Source of the DNA: Xenorhabdus kozodoii | GTDB lineage: Bacteria > Pseudomonadota > Gammaproteobacteria > Enterobacterales > Enterobacteriaceae | Reading direction: 5' to 3' | DNA length: 48,196 nucleotides | Assembly (NCBI RefSeq): GCF_002632875.1 | Contig: NZ_NJCX01000012.1 | Location: 74,568 to 122,763, forward strand | Shown here: positions 1-14,099 of the stretch, in pieces | Layout of the letters: every line of letters starts with the position of its first letter | Position numbering within the stretch: position 1 is the stretch's first letter | Made by a program: the position numbers and the translations under genes | Notes under the pieces: model-generated | Database searches by the model: none | Seen by the model: the letters and a program-made list of their open reading frames with translations, nothing else | Told to the model about the DNA's origin: nothing

Positions 1-204
1 CTTTTTCGCCTTTCGGCGTGGATAGTGTCTTGCGAGTGCCCACACAGATTGTCTGATTAAGTTGTTAAAGAGCGGTGCAACCGGGAAGGCTCTTCCGGGC
101 TGCGAGGCTGCGTATCTTACGCGTTTCGCCTCAGGAGTCAAGCGTTTATTTTCGCTTTCTTCCGGCTGTCCGCCGCGGCCTGTTTCAGCTCATCGTCGGT
201 CAGT
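1..204 (-). ncRNA. 5' leader of an rRNA operon transcript (16S gene outside window)
   Basis: Read on the minus strand, this matches the leader of enterobacterial rrn operons. A boxA-like antitermination motif CGCTCTTTAACA lies at 63-74, preceded by a boxB-type hairpin at about 79-101. It is followed by the conserved TCAGACAATCTGTGTGGGCA stretch and a GCCGAAAGGCGAAAAAG tail close to the window start. By analogy with E. coli, where about 290 nt separate the P1 start from mature 16S, the 16S gene should begin roughly 90 bases left of base 1. In E. coli hemG also precedes rrsA in the same direction, which supports the assignment. Confidence 0.9.
108..141 (-). promoter_or_regulatory. rrn P2 promoter
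   Basis: On the minus strand, TTGACT (136-141) and TAAGAT (114-119) are separated by 16 bases, about 95 bases downstream of P1. This is the usual tandem arrangement of rrn P1 and P2. In E. coli P2 gives basal rRNA transcription when P1 is shut off. Confidence 0.85.
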
Positions 205-240
205 GGTGGCGCATTATAGGGAGTTTTTCGGCGCTGACAA
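204..240 (-). promoter_or_regulatory. rrn P1 promoter
   Basis: On the minus strand, TTGTCA (235-240) and TATAAT (213-218) are 16 bases apart. They are followed by the GC-rich discriminator GCGCCACC and a predicted start at A204. This is almost identical to E. coli rrnB P1 and has the short spacer and discriminator expected of a stringently and growth-rate controlled promoter. The A/T-rich bases just upstream (241-262) could be an UP element; Fis sites would lie further up but were not resolved. Confidence 0.92.
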
Positions 241-315
241 TAGTTTTTTTGAGATTCTCTTCCGTTCGCGTTTTTTTTCCACAAAAAGAGGTAATAATCA
301 GCAAAAAGTCTATTA

Positions 316-858
316 TTAAGGCGCTTTATCCTGTGATATTTGCAAAAAATTCTCAGAAAAACGATTTACCTGTTCCCAGTCGGTGTATTCGACTTCTTTT
401 GTCGTATCTGTTTCTCCACCAGTCATTCGCATAATGAGCTGGATCATAATGCGATCCAACCAACGATAACGTGGATAAAGTAGCGCTCCGGCAAAGACAC
501 CACACAAATCAGGTTGCCACGGGCTTTTTATTAAAAACTTGCGTACATAAGCATTCGTTTCTGGTGTTCTTTTTTCCGGCTTTCTTGCCGTTAAATTGAC
601 ACCAAAGAACGCTGTTGGCATTTGATTCAATTGGTTTTGATGGCGAATGACAAAATCATGCAATACGGAATTAAAACGACCATAACGTATCGATGCGCCT
701 ACCATTACTTGTTGATAAGACATCAAATTGACCTGTTTCACTGTAGCAAGATCTCTTAAATGACATTCAATACCAGCACGACGGAGATTCTCTGCGATAC
801 GGGTAATAATTTTTTTGGTCTGTCCATCCTGGGTAGAATAGAGCAACAAATAACTCAT
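316..858 (-). CDS. hemG: Menaquinone-dependent protoporphyrinogen IX oxidase HemG
   Basis: HemG oxidises protoporphyrinogen IX to protoporphyrin IX in haem synthesis, passing electrons through FMN to quinones at the inner membrane. The 180-residue protein begins with a flavodoxin-type fold: strand LLLYS followed by the FMN phosphate loop TQDGQTKK near residues 9-16. It has the long insert typical of HemG and is essentially the length of E. coli HemG. It is the last gene of the pepQ-yigZ-trkH-hemG series, 71 bases after trkH, and runs into the rrn promoter. No terminator is obvious before rrn P1, so read-through into the rRNA operon is possible. Assignment is firm from protein family and synteny. 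Confidence 0.95.
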   Translation of the reverse strand: MSYLLLYSTQDGQTKKIITRIAENLRRAGIECHLRDLATVKQVNLMSYQQVMVGASIRYGRFNSVLHDFVIRHQNQLNQMPTAFFGVNLTARKPEKRTPETNAYVRKFLIKSPWQPDLCGVFAGALLYPRYRWLDRIMIQLIMRMTGGETDTTKEVEYTDWEQVNRFSENFLQISQDKAP

Positions 859-929
859 AAATACGCCCTTATTAAACAGAAACTCGCCTATAAAGATTCA
901 ATCGATCACCATTCACACCAAAAAACTAA

Positions 930-2381
930 CTAATCGCGCCAAAAAGTTGGGGTAAACAGAACCAATAATGTGAACACTTCCAAACGTCCAAATAACATAG
1001 TGACAACCAATATCCATTTAGCTGTCGGATTCATCGTCGTAAAGTTATCAGCAACAGCTCCCAATCCTGGCCCCAGGTTATTCAATGTAGCAGCGATAGC
1101 AGAAAAAGCAGAAAACTCGTCAACGCCTGTTGCGATCAATGACAACATACTGATGACGAAGACTAATGCATAAGCTGAGAAAAACCCCCATACCGCTTCG
1201 ATAATGCGTTCCGGTAATGCCCGCCGCCCTAATTTAATGGTATATACCGCATTGGGATGCACTAACCGTTTTAATTCACGAGAGCCTTGCAAGAACAGTA
1301 ATAAGATACGGATAACTTTGAGACCTCCCCCTGTCGAACCTGCACATCCCCCTATAAATGCTGAACATAACAGCAAGAAAGGCAAAAACAGAGGCCAATT
1401 GGCAAAGGAATCCGTTGTAAATCCAGCCGTTGTCGCCATAGAAATAACTTGAAAAAAAGCGTGATTTAATGCTTCCAGTTCTGATTCATAAACAGAATGT
1501 TGCCATAATATCAGCATGCAGATTACCAATAGTGCCAACTGAATAGTAATGAACATACGAAACTCTGGATCACGCCAATACACTTTCAAGCTGCGCCCAG
1601 AAAGAACCGCAAAATGCAGACCAAAATTACAGCCCGAAATCAATAAGAAGATAGCAATAATGGTATTAATTGCTGGGCTATTAAAAAAGCCGATACTGGC
1701 ATCATGGGTAGAGAATCCTCCAATAGCAATGGTCGAAAAGCTATGAGAAATCGCATCAAATACGGACATCCCCGCCCCCCATAATGCTAACGCACAAGCT
1801 ATGGTCAACAAGACATAAATCAGCCAGAGCGTTTTCGCCGTTTCTGCGATACGGGGTCGCATTTTATTGTCTTTCAACGGTCCGGGCATTTCTGCCCGAT
1901 AAAGCTGCATTCCCCCAACACCAAGCAGAGGTAAGATCGCCACAGCCAGCACGATAATTCCCATGCCACCCAACCATTGCAACATTTGTCGATAGAACAA
2001 AATCGCCTTGGGAAGAGAATCAAGGCCAACAAGCGTCGTCGCTCCCGTTGTCGTCAGGCCGGAAAATGATTCAAAAAAGGCATCGGTAATTGAAAGATTG
2101 GGTTTTTCAGAGAAAATAAAGGGTAACGCTCCGACACTTCCCAACACAGTCCAAAATAGGACGACAATTAAAAAGCCCTCTTTGGGTTTAAGGTCAGATT
2201 TTTGTTCGCGATTAGGTACCCACAATAGTAAGCCAATAACAAGGGCAAAGACGAATGTCTGGCTAAATGCTCTGCCTGCACCATCGCGATAAATCAATGC
2301 CACCAATCCCGGAATAATCATTGTGACAGAGAAAAGAATGACAAGTAGTCCAACAATACGGGTTATAGCGCGAAAATGCAT
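930..2381 (-). CDS. trkH: Trk system potassium uptake protein TrkH
   Basis: TrkH is the membrane pore subunit of the low-affinity Trk potassium transporter, working with the NAD-binding regulator TrkA. The 483-residue protein, the same length as E. coli TrkH, is hydrophobic throughout. It carries the repeated membrane-pore-membrane layout with filter-like segments such as SGLTTTGATTL (about 106-116), ATTAGFTTDSF and AGSTGGGLKVIRI. It sits between yigZ (37 bases upstream) and hemG, the enterobacterial order, and is probably cotranscribed with them. Nothing is truncated or unusual. Confidence 0.96.
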   Translation of the reverse strand: MHFRAITRIVGLLVILFSVTMIIPGLVALIYRDGAGRAFSQTFVFALVIGLLLWVPNREQKSDLKPKEGFLIVVLFWTVLGSVGALPFIFSEKPNLSITDAFFESFSGLTTTGATTLVGLDSLPKAILFYRQMLQWLGGMGIIVLAVAILPLLGVGGMQLYRAEMPGPLKDNKMRPRIAETAKTLWLIYVLLTIACALALWGAGMSVFDAISHSFSTIAIGGFSTHDASIGFFNSPAINTIIAIFLLISGCNFGLHFAVLSGRSLKVYWRDPEFRMFITIQLALLVICMLILWQHSVYESELEALNHAFFQVISMATTAGFTTDSFANWPLFLPFLLLCSAFIGGCAGSTGGGLKVIRILLLFLQGSRELKRLVHPNAVYTIKLGRRALPERIIEAVWGFFSAYALVFVISMLSLIATGVDEFSAFSAIAATLNNLGPGLGAVADNFTTMNPTAKWILVVTMLFGRLEVFTLLVLFTPTFWRD

Positions 2382-2418
2382 TCGGCGGGTTCCTTAGAAA
2401 TCCGGTATGACGAAATAA

Positions 2419-3030
2419 TTACGATTTTGGTGTTAAAAACAGCACACCGCGGCTCAAATCCCGTAATTTATCACCTATCTCCCCGGCAAGGGTAGCTGGC
2501 AGTGAGACTTGCAACGTGACATTTTCAGCATAATCACTGGCGATCACTTGCCCAGCGAATTGATGTAACAACTGTTCTATCATTGAAATATGCGAATATT
2601 CACACTGTAACTGGTACAGCTTCTGCGGGACTTTGTATTCGGTTGGTAACAGTTTCAGGGCTTGCTGCACCCCATTGCCATAGGCTTTTACCAAACCACC
2701 TGTCCCCAGCTTTATGCCACCAAAATAGCGAACAGATACAGCAGTAATTTCCCCCAAGCCACTTCCTATTAACTGGGCAATCATGGGCTTACCCGCCGTT
2801 CCGGTGGGTTCACCATCATCAGAAAATCCTAACTGCTGGGAATCATCCGGCGCCCCTGCCACAAACGCCCAACAATGATGTCGAGCGTCAGGATATTGAT
2901 CTTTGATACTTTGGATAAATAACTTCGCCTCATCCACCCCGCTGGTGTGTTCCAGCAGGGTAATGAAACGACTCTTTTTTATTTCTTCAGTAAAGCTGAC
3001 TGAAGCCGCAGGGATCAAATAAGGCTTCAT
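2419..3030 (-). CDS. yigZ: YigZ, IMPACT family protein
   Basis: Two-domain IMPACT/UPF0029 family protein of 203 residues, close to E. coli YigZ (204). The N-terminal domain has the family signature around residues 50-110: a cysteine-containing HHCWAF strand, then SDDGEPTGTAGKP and VRYFGGIKLGTGGL. The C-terminal domain resembles an EF-G domain IV/V-like fold. Eukaryotic IMPACT modulates GCN2; the bacterial role is not established. Its start overlaps the pepQ stop by one base (TAATG), so translation is probably coupled. Confidence 0.93.
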   Translation of the reverse strand: MKPYLIPAASVSFTEEIKKSRFITLLEHTSGVDEAKLFIQSIKDQYPDARHHCWAFVAGAPDDSQQLGFSDDGEPTGTAGKPMIAQLIGSGLGEITAVSVRYFGGIKLGTGGLVKAYGNGVQQALKLLPTEYKVPQKLYQLQCEYSHISMIEQLLHQFAGQVIASDYAENVTLQVSLPATLAGEIGDKLRDLSRGVLFLTPKS

Positions 3031-4364
3031 TACGATAATTGTAAGTCTCTGGTCATGTTTTCAATTTTTCCATCGTGAATAACGATGTTATCTTCAATGC
3101 GAATACCACCATAAAGTTTCAACATATCGATTTTTTTCCAATCAAAATGCTGGCGATATTCACTTTCACGCCACTGCGCTAATAAAGTTTCAATGAAATA
3201 GATCCCAGGCTCAATGGTTAAAACCATTCTTGGCTCAAGGATACGGGTACAGCGCAAATAAGGATGCATTTTCGGAGCTGCCTTATGAGTTCCGCTATCA
3301 TCTTGCATAAATCCAGCCGCATCATGCACCTGCAACCCCAGAGGATGGCCAAGTCCGTGGGGGAAGAATGGTGTAGTCAAACCTTTCTCAACCATACCTT
3401 CTTCGCTGATCCCCTGAAGAATATCATGTTTTTTCAGTATCCTGGCTATGCGTTGATGCATATTAACATGGTAGTCAGTATATCGAACTCCCGTTTTAAT
3501 TGTACCGATGATCGCCTGCTGTTCTTCATTGAGATCCTTTATCAGTGAGGCAAAATCGTTATTCGGTTTTGCTGCATAGGTTCTGGTGATATCCGCAGCA
3601 TAACCATGATATTCTGCTCCGGCATCAATCAAGAAACTGCGAATGTCAGAAGGAACCCTCTGCTGTAATTTGTTGTAGTGCAAAACAGCCGCATTTTCAT
3701 TCAAGGCAATAATATTGTCATAAGGAACATCGGTATCACGGTGTCCTGTTGCCATCAGATAGAATATATTGATCTCAAATTCGCTTACACCGGATAAAAA
3801 TGCATCATAGGCAGCCAAATGACCATTAACGGCCGTTTTTTGCGCCTCACGCATACAAGCCAATTCATAATCTGTTTTATATGAACGATGATAATTCAAA
3901 TAATCCAAAACAGCTTTTGGGTTGATATTGTGAGCAAGAATACCCAAAGAGTTAGCACGCTCAGTTTGTTCACCAATATAAGCTGTGTTCTGTTTTGAGA
4001 ATCCACTCAGTTTTGTACTGATATCTTCAGCTTTTGCCAAATGGATCATTTCTATTTCGTGAGTCCAGTAACCATCAGGCAGGGGTTCTACACTATGCCA
4101 GTAATCTACCGGTAAATAGAACCAGAGCTTAGGTTTATTGACACCGTCAATCCATAACCAGCAATTCGGCACCTTGGTGACAGGAACCCAAGCCTTAAAG
4201 TGTGGATTTGCCTTAAACGGATAATGGCTGTCATCAAGAAAAACCCGTAATAATTCACCAGAATGAATAAGCAGGGCGTCGAGTTGAGTTCGTTCCAAAA
4301 TTTCTCTGGCGCGTTTTTGTAAAATTTTAATATGTTCTTGGTACAGAGATGCCAACTTTTCCAT
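3030..4364 (-). CDS. pepQ: Xaa-Pro dipeptidase PepQ
   Basis: PepQ is a cytosolic M24 metallopeptidase that hydrolyses dipeptides with C-terminal proline. The 444-residue protein has a creatinase-like N-terminal domain and a pita-bread catalytic domain. The dinuclear metal ligands are visible: [15 protein letters not shown] (two Asp), [13 protein letters not shown] (His), EPGIYFIE (Glu) and RIEDNIVI (Glu). It is the first gene of the pepQ-yigZ-trkH-hemG run and divergent from fadB, with 273 bases between, as in E. coli. An AAGG ribosome site lies about 10 bases before the ATG. Confidence 0.96.
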   Translation of the reverse strand: MEKLASLYQEHIKILQKRAREILERTQLDALLIHSGELLRVFLDDSHYPFKANPHFKAWVPVTKVPNCWLWIDGVNKPKLWFYLPVDYWHSVEPLPDGYWTHEIEMIHLAKAEDISTKLSGFSKQNTAYIGEQTERANSLGILAHNINPKAVLDYLNYHRSYKTDYELACMREAQKTAVNGHLAAYDAFLSGVSEFEINIFYLMATGHRDTDVPYDNIIALNENAAVLHYNKLQQRVPSDIRSFLIDAGAEYHGYAADITRTYAAKPNNDFASLIKDLNEEQQAIIGTIKTGVRYTDYHVNMHQRIARILKKHDILQGISEEGMVEKGLTTPFFPHGLGHPLGLQVHDAAGFMQDDSGTHKAAPKMHPYLRCTRILEPRMVLTIEPGIYFIETLLAQWRESEYRQHFDWKKIDMLKLYGGIRIEDNIVIHDGKIENMTRDLQLS

Positions 4365-4594
4365 CTTAATTAGCCTTTTGATTTTTTGGCAGGGACTTAA
4401 ATATTACCACAATTCATTATTGTGGCCGCTATTACGCAAAAAACATCCTCGCTAAAACTAAGTGAATATATTTATATTTTTCAAAATATTAACAAAATAT
4501 ATTGCGCCACGTCATAAATCTTACCTGTGATCCGCTCTACAAAAAAATAATCATTAGTTTGCATTAAATTAACACAGTAATCACAATCAACCAC

Positions 4595-4611
4595 ATCTGG
4601 TCATACCAGAT
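4595..4611. promoter_or_regulatory. FadR operator upstream of fadBA
   Basis: ATCTGGTCATACCAGAT is a perfect inverted repeat (ATCTGGT/ACCAGAT with centre CAT). It differs only in the three central bases from the FadR operator known for E. coli fadB. It ends 26 bases before the fadB ATG, so bound FadR could block transcription until long-chain acyl-CoA releases it. Confidence 0.88.
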
Positions 4612-4637
4612 GGTATGCACTCATTGAGGAGAATGAC

Positions 4638-7999
<3,362 letters not shown>

Positions 8000-8109
8000 C
8001 GATCAAAATTGGGCTATAGAATGTCTCTGACAATTGAATTTATGGTTCTTGATTTTCCCTTGTCTGTCTTGTCTATTGCATCACTCTAAGTAAGTTGTTG
8101 CCGTAGTTT

Positions 8110-8140
8110 CCCGCCTGTTAGGGGCGGGTTTTTTATTTTT
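8110..8140 (+). terminator. Rho-independent terminator of fadBA
   Basis: CCCGCC (8110-8115) pairs with GGCGGG (8123-8128) across a short loop and is followed directly by six T and then ATTTTT. It lies 110 bases after fadA in the convergent gap before fre. The strong T-run is on the plus strand. Confidence 0.9.
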
Positions 8141-8169
8141 GTCGTCTTATTTTTTTATCAGTAAACAGC

Positions 8170-8871
8170 TTAAATAAACTCAAAGGCATCCCCATACATA
8201 CGTTCGATAGATGCATCGCGTTCACTACAAAACCGTTCACGGGCAATTTTAGCCATCTCAAAGCGGCCAGCAATGTAGATATCATGGTTTGCCAAACTGC
8301 CGAAATCTTCCAAAACCGCACTCAGAACGGTGCCCGTTCTTCCACGCCAGTGTTCATCAACCTGTTCAACCACAGGAACAACGGTCAAATTAGGATAACG
8401 TTCACTCAATGATTGCAACTCGCCCAAATCATAAAGGTGTTGCAATTCTCGTCCTCCCCAATAAATGGCAATTTCGCGGTTAGGATTTTTTTCCAATGCA
8501 GCCAATAAGATAGAACGTGTATATGAGAATCCCGTGCCTCCGGCAATTAATAACATCGGGTTTTCGCTGTTTTCTCGAAACCATGCCTGACCATATGGAA
8601 TATCAATATCAATAACTTTCTGATCCAAGATCCTATCCATTACCGCCATCGCATAGAGATTGAGTTCAGAAGCACCAATATGTAACTCAATGATCTGTTT
8701 TTCTGATGGGGGTGATGCCATGGAAAAAGGGCGCTTATCCCTTTCATCCATAATGACCATCAAATATTGCCCTGCACGGAAAGAAAAAGGCGAATCAGGT
8801 AATAAACGAACCCGATAAACTGTATCTGTAATGGAGTCAACCGATGTTACTTTACAGCTTAATGTTGTCAT
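8170..8871 (-). CDS. fre: NAD(P)H-flavin reductase Fre
   Basis: Fre reduces free riboflavin, FMN or FAD with NAD(P)H, supplying reduced flavin (for example to reactivate ribonucleotide reductase, and for prenyl-FMN supply to UbiD). At 233 residues it matches E. coli Fre in length. The flavin-binding RPFSMASPP motif (about 47-55) lies in the N-terminal barrel. The pyridine nucleotide domain carries [10 protein letters not shown] near 110 and YWGGRE near 138. It follows ubiD by 10 bases, so the two are probably one transcript. LuxG of luminous bacteria is a close relative, but gene order identifies this as fre. Confidence 0.94.
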   Translation of the reverse strand: MTTLSCKVTSVDSITDTVYRVRLLPDSPFSFRAGQYLMVIMDERDKRPFSMASPPSEKQIIELHIGASELNLYAMAVMDRILDQKVIDIDIPYGQAWFRENSENPMLLIAGGTGFSYTRSILLAALEKNPNREIAIYWGGRELQHLYDLGELQSLSERYPNLTVVPVVEQVDEHWRGRTGTVLSAVLEDFGSLANHDIYIAGRFEMAKIARERFCSERDASIERMYGDAFEFI

Positions 8872-8881
8872 GCGTTCCCTC

Positions 8882-10363
8882 TTATCGCTTCAAAATATCT
8901 AATTGATCCCAAATTTCATCGACACGGGCCCGAATTTCCTCACTCATCACGATCGGGCGCCCCCATTCCCTTTGTGTCTCACCTGGCCATTTATTGGTTG
9001 CATCTAGCCCCATTTTTGAACCTAACCCAGAAACAGGCGATGCAAAATCGAGATAGTCAATGGGGGTATTTTCCATTAAGACAGTATCTCTCTGCGGGTC
9101 CATTCGCGTTGTTATCGCCCAGATGACATCATTCCAATCTCGCGCATTGATATCATCATCACAAACGATAACGAATTTTGTGTACATAAATTGTCTCAGA
9201 TATGACCACACTCCCATCATTACTCGCTTGGCATGGCCTGCATATTGTTTTTTCATTGTCACGACCGCGAGTCGATAAGAGCAGCCCTCTGGCGGCAAGT
9301 AAAAATCCACAATTTCAGGAAATTGTTTTTGCAATATTGGCACCAGAACTTCATTCAATGCAACCCCCAGCACCGCAGGCTCATCGGGCGGACGCCCAGT
9401 GTAAGTGGAATGGTAGATAGCATCACTGCGTTGGGTAATATGGGTTACGGTAAATACCGGGAACATATCTATTTCATTGTAATAGCCGGTATGATCACCA
9501 TATGGGCCTTCCGGCGCCATTTCGCCAGGCTCAATATAACCTTCAAGGATAATTTCAGCGCTGGCAGGCACTTCCAGATCATTAGATATACATTTAACGA
9601 CTTCCGTTTTATGTCCACGCAATAATCCAGCAAATGCATATTCAGATAGCGTATCAGGAATGGGAGTCACCGCCCCTAATATCGTGGCCGGATCAGCACC
9701 CAATGCGACGGACACAGGGAAACGCTCTCCTGGATGAGCCTGGCACCACTCCTGAAAATCAAGCGCCCCACCACGATGTGATAGCCAGCGCATAATCAGT
9801 TTGTTTTTTCCCAATACCTGCTGACGATAGATACCCAAGTTCTGGCGCTCTTTATTCGGCCCCTTCGTCACTGTTAAACCCCAGGTAATCAAGGGCGCGG
9901 CATCTTCTGGCCAACAGTGCATGACGGGAATACGGGTAAGATCCACCTCATCTCCTGCCCAAATCTGTTCCTGACAGGGCGCAGAATTAAGGCGCTTGGT
10001 TGGCATATTCAACACTTGTTTGAATTTAGGCAGCTTACCGATCAAATCACGAAAGCCTTTTGGTGGCTCAGGCTCTTTCAGGAAAGCCAATAGCTTACCA
10101 ACATCATGCAGAGCCTTAACATCATCCTGCCCCATACCCATGGCAACCCGTTTAGGTGTTCCAAACAAGTTGCACAATACAGGCATCGAATATCCCTTAG
10201 GATTTTCAAATAATAAGGCTGGGCCACCGGCACGAAGAGTACGATCTGCGATTTCTGTCATTTCCAGATACGGGTCAACTTCCATATGAATTCGTTTTAA
10301 TTCACCCGATTGTTCCAACAAGGAAAGAAAGTCTCTTAGATCGCGATATTTCATATTGTTCAT
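8882..10363 (-). CDS. ubiD: 4-hydroxy-3-polyprenylbenzoate decarboxylase UbiD
   Basis: UbiD decarboxylates octaprenyl-4-hydroxybenzoate in ubiquinone synthesis, using prenylated FMN made by UbiX. The 493-residue protein is nearly collinear with E. coli UbiD (497). Conserved blocks include [42 protein letters not shown] and [14 protein letters not shown]. Only the extreme C terminus is shorter. It lies upstream of fre on the same strand and divergent from rfaH. The ATG has no good ribosome site; an alternative in-frame ATG is three codons in. Confidence 0.96.
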   Translation of the reverse strand: MNNMKYRDLRDFLSLLEQSGELKRIHMEVDPYLEMTEIADRTLRAGGPALLFENPKGYSMPVLCNLFGTPKRVAMGMGQDDVKALHDVGKLLAFLKEPEPPKGFRDLIGKLPKFKQVLNMPTKRLNSAPCQEQIWAGDEVDLTRIPVMHCWPEDAAPLITWGLTVTKGPNKERQNLGIYRQQVLGKNKLIMRWLSHRGGALDFQEWCQAHPGERFPVSVALGADPATILGAVTPIPDTLSEYAFAGLLRGHKTEVVKCISNDLEVPASAEIILEGYIEPGEMAPEGPYGDHTGYYNEIDMFPVFTVTHITQRSDAIYHSTYTGRPPDEPAVLGVALNEVLVPILQKQFPEIVDFYLPPEGCSYRLAVVTMKKQYAGHAKRVMMGVWSYLRQFMYTKFVIVCDDDINARDWNDVIWAITTRMDPQRDTVLMENTPIDYLDFASPVSGLGSKMGLDATNKWPGETQREWGRPIVMSEEIRARVDEIWDQLDILKR

Positions 10364-10697
10364 TCGTGTCGATTTTTAAGGAGGGAAAGCCATTATAAAC
10401 CCTCCCATGAGGGTTACAAGGAAAACTCATAACCTGCTAAAAAGCAATGAATTTAGTGCAAACTTGTGGGGCAGATTGCTCAGATACAGCGCAATCGTAC
10501 TTAAAATGAAATTTGAATTATCATCTCTATCGTGATCAAGGATAGAACTTTTCACTAAAATGCAATATATAGACTTTAAACAAACACGATAGAATATAAA
10601 AAAATACGGTTTACACTTTAAGTAACTTTTATCTTTACTGATGACCCTTGAGCTCTGGTTTTGTTATGCTAGGCACTCTACGCAATGGAGTCGAAAT
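10364..10697. other. Divergent ubiD/rfaH intergenic region
   Basis: About 330 AT-rich bases between the two divergent starts. They must hold promoters for both genes, but no hexamer pair stands out enough to mark. I saw no operator palindrome, small gene or repeat. A ribosome site, GGAG at 10687-10690, serves rfaH. Confidence 0.6.
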
Positions 10698-11189
10698 ATG
10701 ATGGGAAATTGGTATCTTCTTTACTGTAAACGTGGGCAAATCTCTAGGGCAATAGAGAACTTAGAGAGACAGGACGTTATTTGCTTAACACCTACAGCCA
10801 AAATTGAAAAAATCATTCGGGGCAAACGAACCACCGTTATTGAACCCCTATTTCCCAATTACCTGTTTGTTCACTTTGATCCTGAGGTGATTCATACCAC
10901 TACGGTTAACTCAACACGTGGCGTAAATTACTTCGTTCGGTTCAGCACTTATCCTGCCATTATTCCACAAACATTAATCGATGAATTAATGTCGGTTACT
11001 GAGCAAGAATATATTGCGCCAGAAACCCCAATAACGGGTGATACGGTCTTAATCACTGAGGGAATTTTCGAAGGTATTCAAGCAATTTATAACGAACCAG
11101 ATGGGGAAACCCGTTCTATTCTTTTGCTGAATATACTTAATAAAGAAGTCACTAAGGTTTTGGATAATAAGTATTTCGTTAAAATTTAA
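10698..11189 (+). CDS. rfaH: Transcription antitermination protein RfaH
   Basis: RfaH is a NusG paralogue that is recruited by ops elements in long virulence and surface-polysaccharide operons, suppresses pausing and Rho termination, and aids translation. Starting at ATG 10698 gives 163 residues (E. coli 162), with GGAG seven bases upstream. An upstream in-frame ATG at 10641 would add 19 residues not found in the family. The N-terminal NGN domain begins with NWYLLYCKRGQ and includes EPLFPNYLFVHF and STRGVNYFVRF. The C-terminal domain has the KOW-like stretch GDTVLITEGIFEGIQAIY. Divergent from ubiD as in E. coli, and closed by a terminator. No ops element was found in the window, so its targets are elsewhere. 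Confidence 0.95.
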   Translation: MMGNWYLLYCKRGQISRAIENLERQDVICLTPTAKIEKIIRGKRTTVIEPLFPNYLFVHFDPEVIHTTTVNSTRGVNYFVRFSTYPAIIPQTLIDELMSVTEQEYIAPETPITGDTVLITEGIFEGIQAIYNEPDGETRSILLLNILNKEVTKVLDNKYFVKI

Positions 11190-11193
11190 TCAA

Positions 11194-11226
11194 GAAACGG
11201 GCAAGATTGCCCGTTTCTATTTTTTA
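11194..11226 (+). terminator. Rho-independent terminator of rfaH
   Basis: GAAACGGGCAA (11194-11204) pairs perfectly with TTGCCCGTTTC (11207-11217) and is followed by TATTTTTTA. It starts five bases after the rfaH stop. Confidence 0.92.
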
Positions 11227-11234
11227 TTTCACTC

Positions 11235-11344
11235 TATACCCGTTGCCTTTCAAGATGTGCCTGATATCTTCCCGCTGTGCGTGCGGGGAGATATCAACAC
11301 TCACATTGCCTTGCTAGCTACAACTTGAAGTTGGACTGGTATAT
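11235..11344. repeat. MITE-like repeat, copy A
   Basis: About 110 bases with imperfect terminal inverted repeats: left end TATACCCGTTGCCTTTCAAG, right end CTTGAAGTTGGACTGGTATA. An internal palindrome has arms GATATCTTCCCGC and GCGGGGAGATATC. A second copy of the same design is at 27533-27637. It sits between the rfaH terminator and the hemB 3' end and encodes nothing. Size, terminal TA and inverted ends suggest a non-autonomous transposable element mobilised from elsewhere; no transposase is present. Confidence 0.8.
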
Positions 11345-11372
11345 AACTTAAGACTAAGCGATTCAATAATCA

Positions 11373-12395
<1,023 letters not shown>

Positions 12396-12502
12396 CTAAT
12401 GTAAAACCCAGCGACAACGCGCCGGGTTAATAGCCATCGCTTTATGATAATGATGTTAACATCATCAACCAGTTAGCGATAATCATGAATGCTTAGCATC
12501 CA

Positions 12503-13291
12503 TTATTTTTTAACATTAGCACCCGTATCGCTGTTTGGCGGATCTTCTGGATTGCCTGCATTACGGCGCCCCGATTTGCCAACATAGAACTGCGAAAGCA
12601 AAATTCCTAGTTCAAATAGCAAATACATGGGAACAGCTAGCAAAGTCTGTGAGAAAACATCAGGCGGTGTTAACAACATGCCAACCACAAACGCCCCGAC
12701 TAAAATATAAGGCCGTTTTCTTTTTAGTGAGTTCGGCGTCACTACCCCACTCCAACACAGCAAAATAATGGCAATGGGTATTTCGAATGAAACACCAAAA
12801 GCCATAAATAGCGCCATGACAAAGCTCAGGTAATTGCTGATATCTGTCGAGATGACCACCCCTGCGGGCACGGTATTGATAAAGAAACCAAACACAACAG
12901 GAAAAACGACAAAGTATGCAAATGCCATTCCCAGATAAAATAAGACGCTACTGGAAAACAGCAGGGGCATAATCAAACGGCGTTCATGCTTATACAGTGC
13001 CGGTGCGATAAATGCCCATACTTGATAAAGGATCATCGGTGCCGAAACAAAGATAGACACCATAATGGTCAGCTTAATTGGTGTAAAAAAAGGGGATGCA
13101 ACATCGGTTGCAATCATATTTGCGCCTTTGGGTAATTGTTCCATTAAAGGCGCTGCAATAAGCCGATAAATGTCATTGGAAAAATAGACCAATGCCAGAA
13201 ACACGATCAGCACGGTCATTAAGCTATTTAAAATCCGCTTACGCAGTTCAATCAGGTGACTGATAAGCGGTTGGGTATTATCCACAGACAT
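12503..13291 (-). CDS. tatC: Sec-independent protein translocase TatC
   Basis: TatC is the multispanning receptor of the twin-arginine translocon that recognises RR signal peptides with TatB. The 262-residue protein has six hydrophobic segments. It starts with the typical cytoplasmic [16 protein letters not shown] and includes [14 protein letters not shown] and [11 protein letters not shown], a conserved glutamate region. The C-terminal tail is hydrophilic. It starts three bases after tatB stops. No tatD follows; the next gene is hemB after 116 bases. Confidence 0.96.
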   Translation of the reverse strand: MSVDNTQPLISHLIELRKRILNSLMTVLIVFLALVYFSNDIYRLIAAPLMEQLPKGANMIATDVASPFFTPIKLTIMVSIFVSAPMILYQVWAFIAPALYKHERRLIMPLLFSSSVLFYLGMAFAYFVVFPVVFGFFINTVPAGVVISTDISNYLSFVMALFMAFGVSFEIPIAIILLCWSGVVTPNSLKRKRPYILVGAFVVGMLLTPPDVFSQTLLAVPMYLLFELGILLSQFYVGKSGRRNAGNPEDPPNSDTGANVKK

Positions 13292-13294
13292 GTT

Positions 13295-13777
13295 TCAGTG
13301 TTCGCCATTTGCTTGTTCAGGAGATTTTTTTTTCTGTTGCTCTGGTGTTGCACCCGATTGCGCGACAACGACTGGCTCCGAACTTACCTGTCCTGGATGC
13401 GAGTGCTGTGCAACTGATTGAGGCACAGAAGAGTGAAAATGCGTTTCGTCTTCTTCCCATTCCCCCATTTCATCCGGTTTCAACTGATAGGTATTTTTCA
13501 ATGATTCAGCCGCATCCTTCAGCTCTTCCATTGATGCTTTCAATTCTGGCGAAAGTGATTGCAGATCGGCTTTTTCTTCCATTTTTTTCAAGGAGTCCTG
13601 AAGCTCTTGCAATTTTAGCTCTTGCGCAAGCTCATTTTGGACATTAGCCGCCAGTGAGCGCAATACCCGGATCCAGCCAGCCACTGTTTTAACCGCAACC
13701 GGCAGACGCTCCGGCCCCAGAACAACCAAGCCAATGATCATCACTAACAGTAGTTCACTAAAACCAATGTCAAACAC
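13295..13777 (-). CDS. tatB: Sec-independent protein translocase TatB
   Basis: TatB partners TatC in the signal-peptide receptor complex. The 160-residue protein shows one N-terminal membrane helix (about 3-20, [20 protein letters not shown]). The short hinge GPERLP follows, then an amphipathic helix, a charged helical region and a divergent, Gln/Pro/Ser-rich C terminus. The position-8 glutamate typical of TatB is present (GFSELLLV). It lies three bases after tatA and three before tatC, in one tatABC transcript. It is slightly shorter than E. coli TatB (171). Confidence 0.95.
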   Translation of the reverse strand: MFDIGFSELLLVMIIGLVVLGPERLPVAVKTVAGWIRVLRSLAANVQNELAQELKLQELQDSLKKMEEKADLQSLSPELKASMEELKDAAESLKNTYQLKPDEMGEWEEDETHFHSSVPQSVAQHSHPGQVSSEPVVVAQSGATPEQQKKKSPEQANGEH

Positions 13778-13780
13778 GGG

Positions 13781-14047
13781 TTATACCTGCTCTTTGTCTT
13801 TACTTTTACTCTCTGATTTTTCAGATTGTGCGGCCGTAGACGTTTCAGTGAGATTTTTAGTTTCGAACTCAGCATCCTGATTCATTTTTTCCGGCTGCTG
13901 TGGTTTTTCATCATCACTCATTGCCTTTTTAAAACCCTTTATCGATTCACCCAAGTCTGAACCCAGGGTGCGAAGTTTATTAGTACCAAACAACAATACG
14001 ACAATGACAGCAATTATGAGTAATTGCCAAATACTTATACCACCCAT
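13781..14047 (-). CDS. tatA: Sec-independent protein translocase TatA
   Basis: TatA oligomerises to form the passage for folded proteins across the inner membrane. The 88-residue protein has a short N-terminal membrane helix (about 5-21). The hinge FGTNKLR follows, then the amphipathic helix [17 protein letters not shown] and an acidic/charged tail. Length matches E. coli TatA (89). It is the first gene of tatABC. The 234-base gap to ubiB suggests its own promoter, and that gap contains a large stem-loop. Confidence 0.95.
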   Translation of the reverse strand: MGGISIWQLLIIAVIVVLLFGTNKLRTLGSDLGESIKGFKKAMSDDEKPQQPEKMNQDAEFETKNLTETSTAAQSEKSESKSKDKEQV

Positions 14048-14099
14048 ACTGACCTACCTCTGTTCATCAGAATATGACTCAATAAGATTTCGAAATTGT

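Noticed and set aside
62-434. Open frames over the rrn leader and hemG 3' end on the plus strand
   Set aside because: They overlap clear rRNA promoters and leader in antisense and resemble no protein.
10641-10697. Upstream extension of rfaH by 19 codons
   Set aside because: The extra residues are not in RfaH proteins, and GGAG is correctly spaced for ATG 10698.
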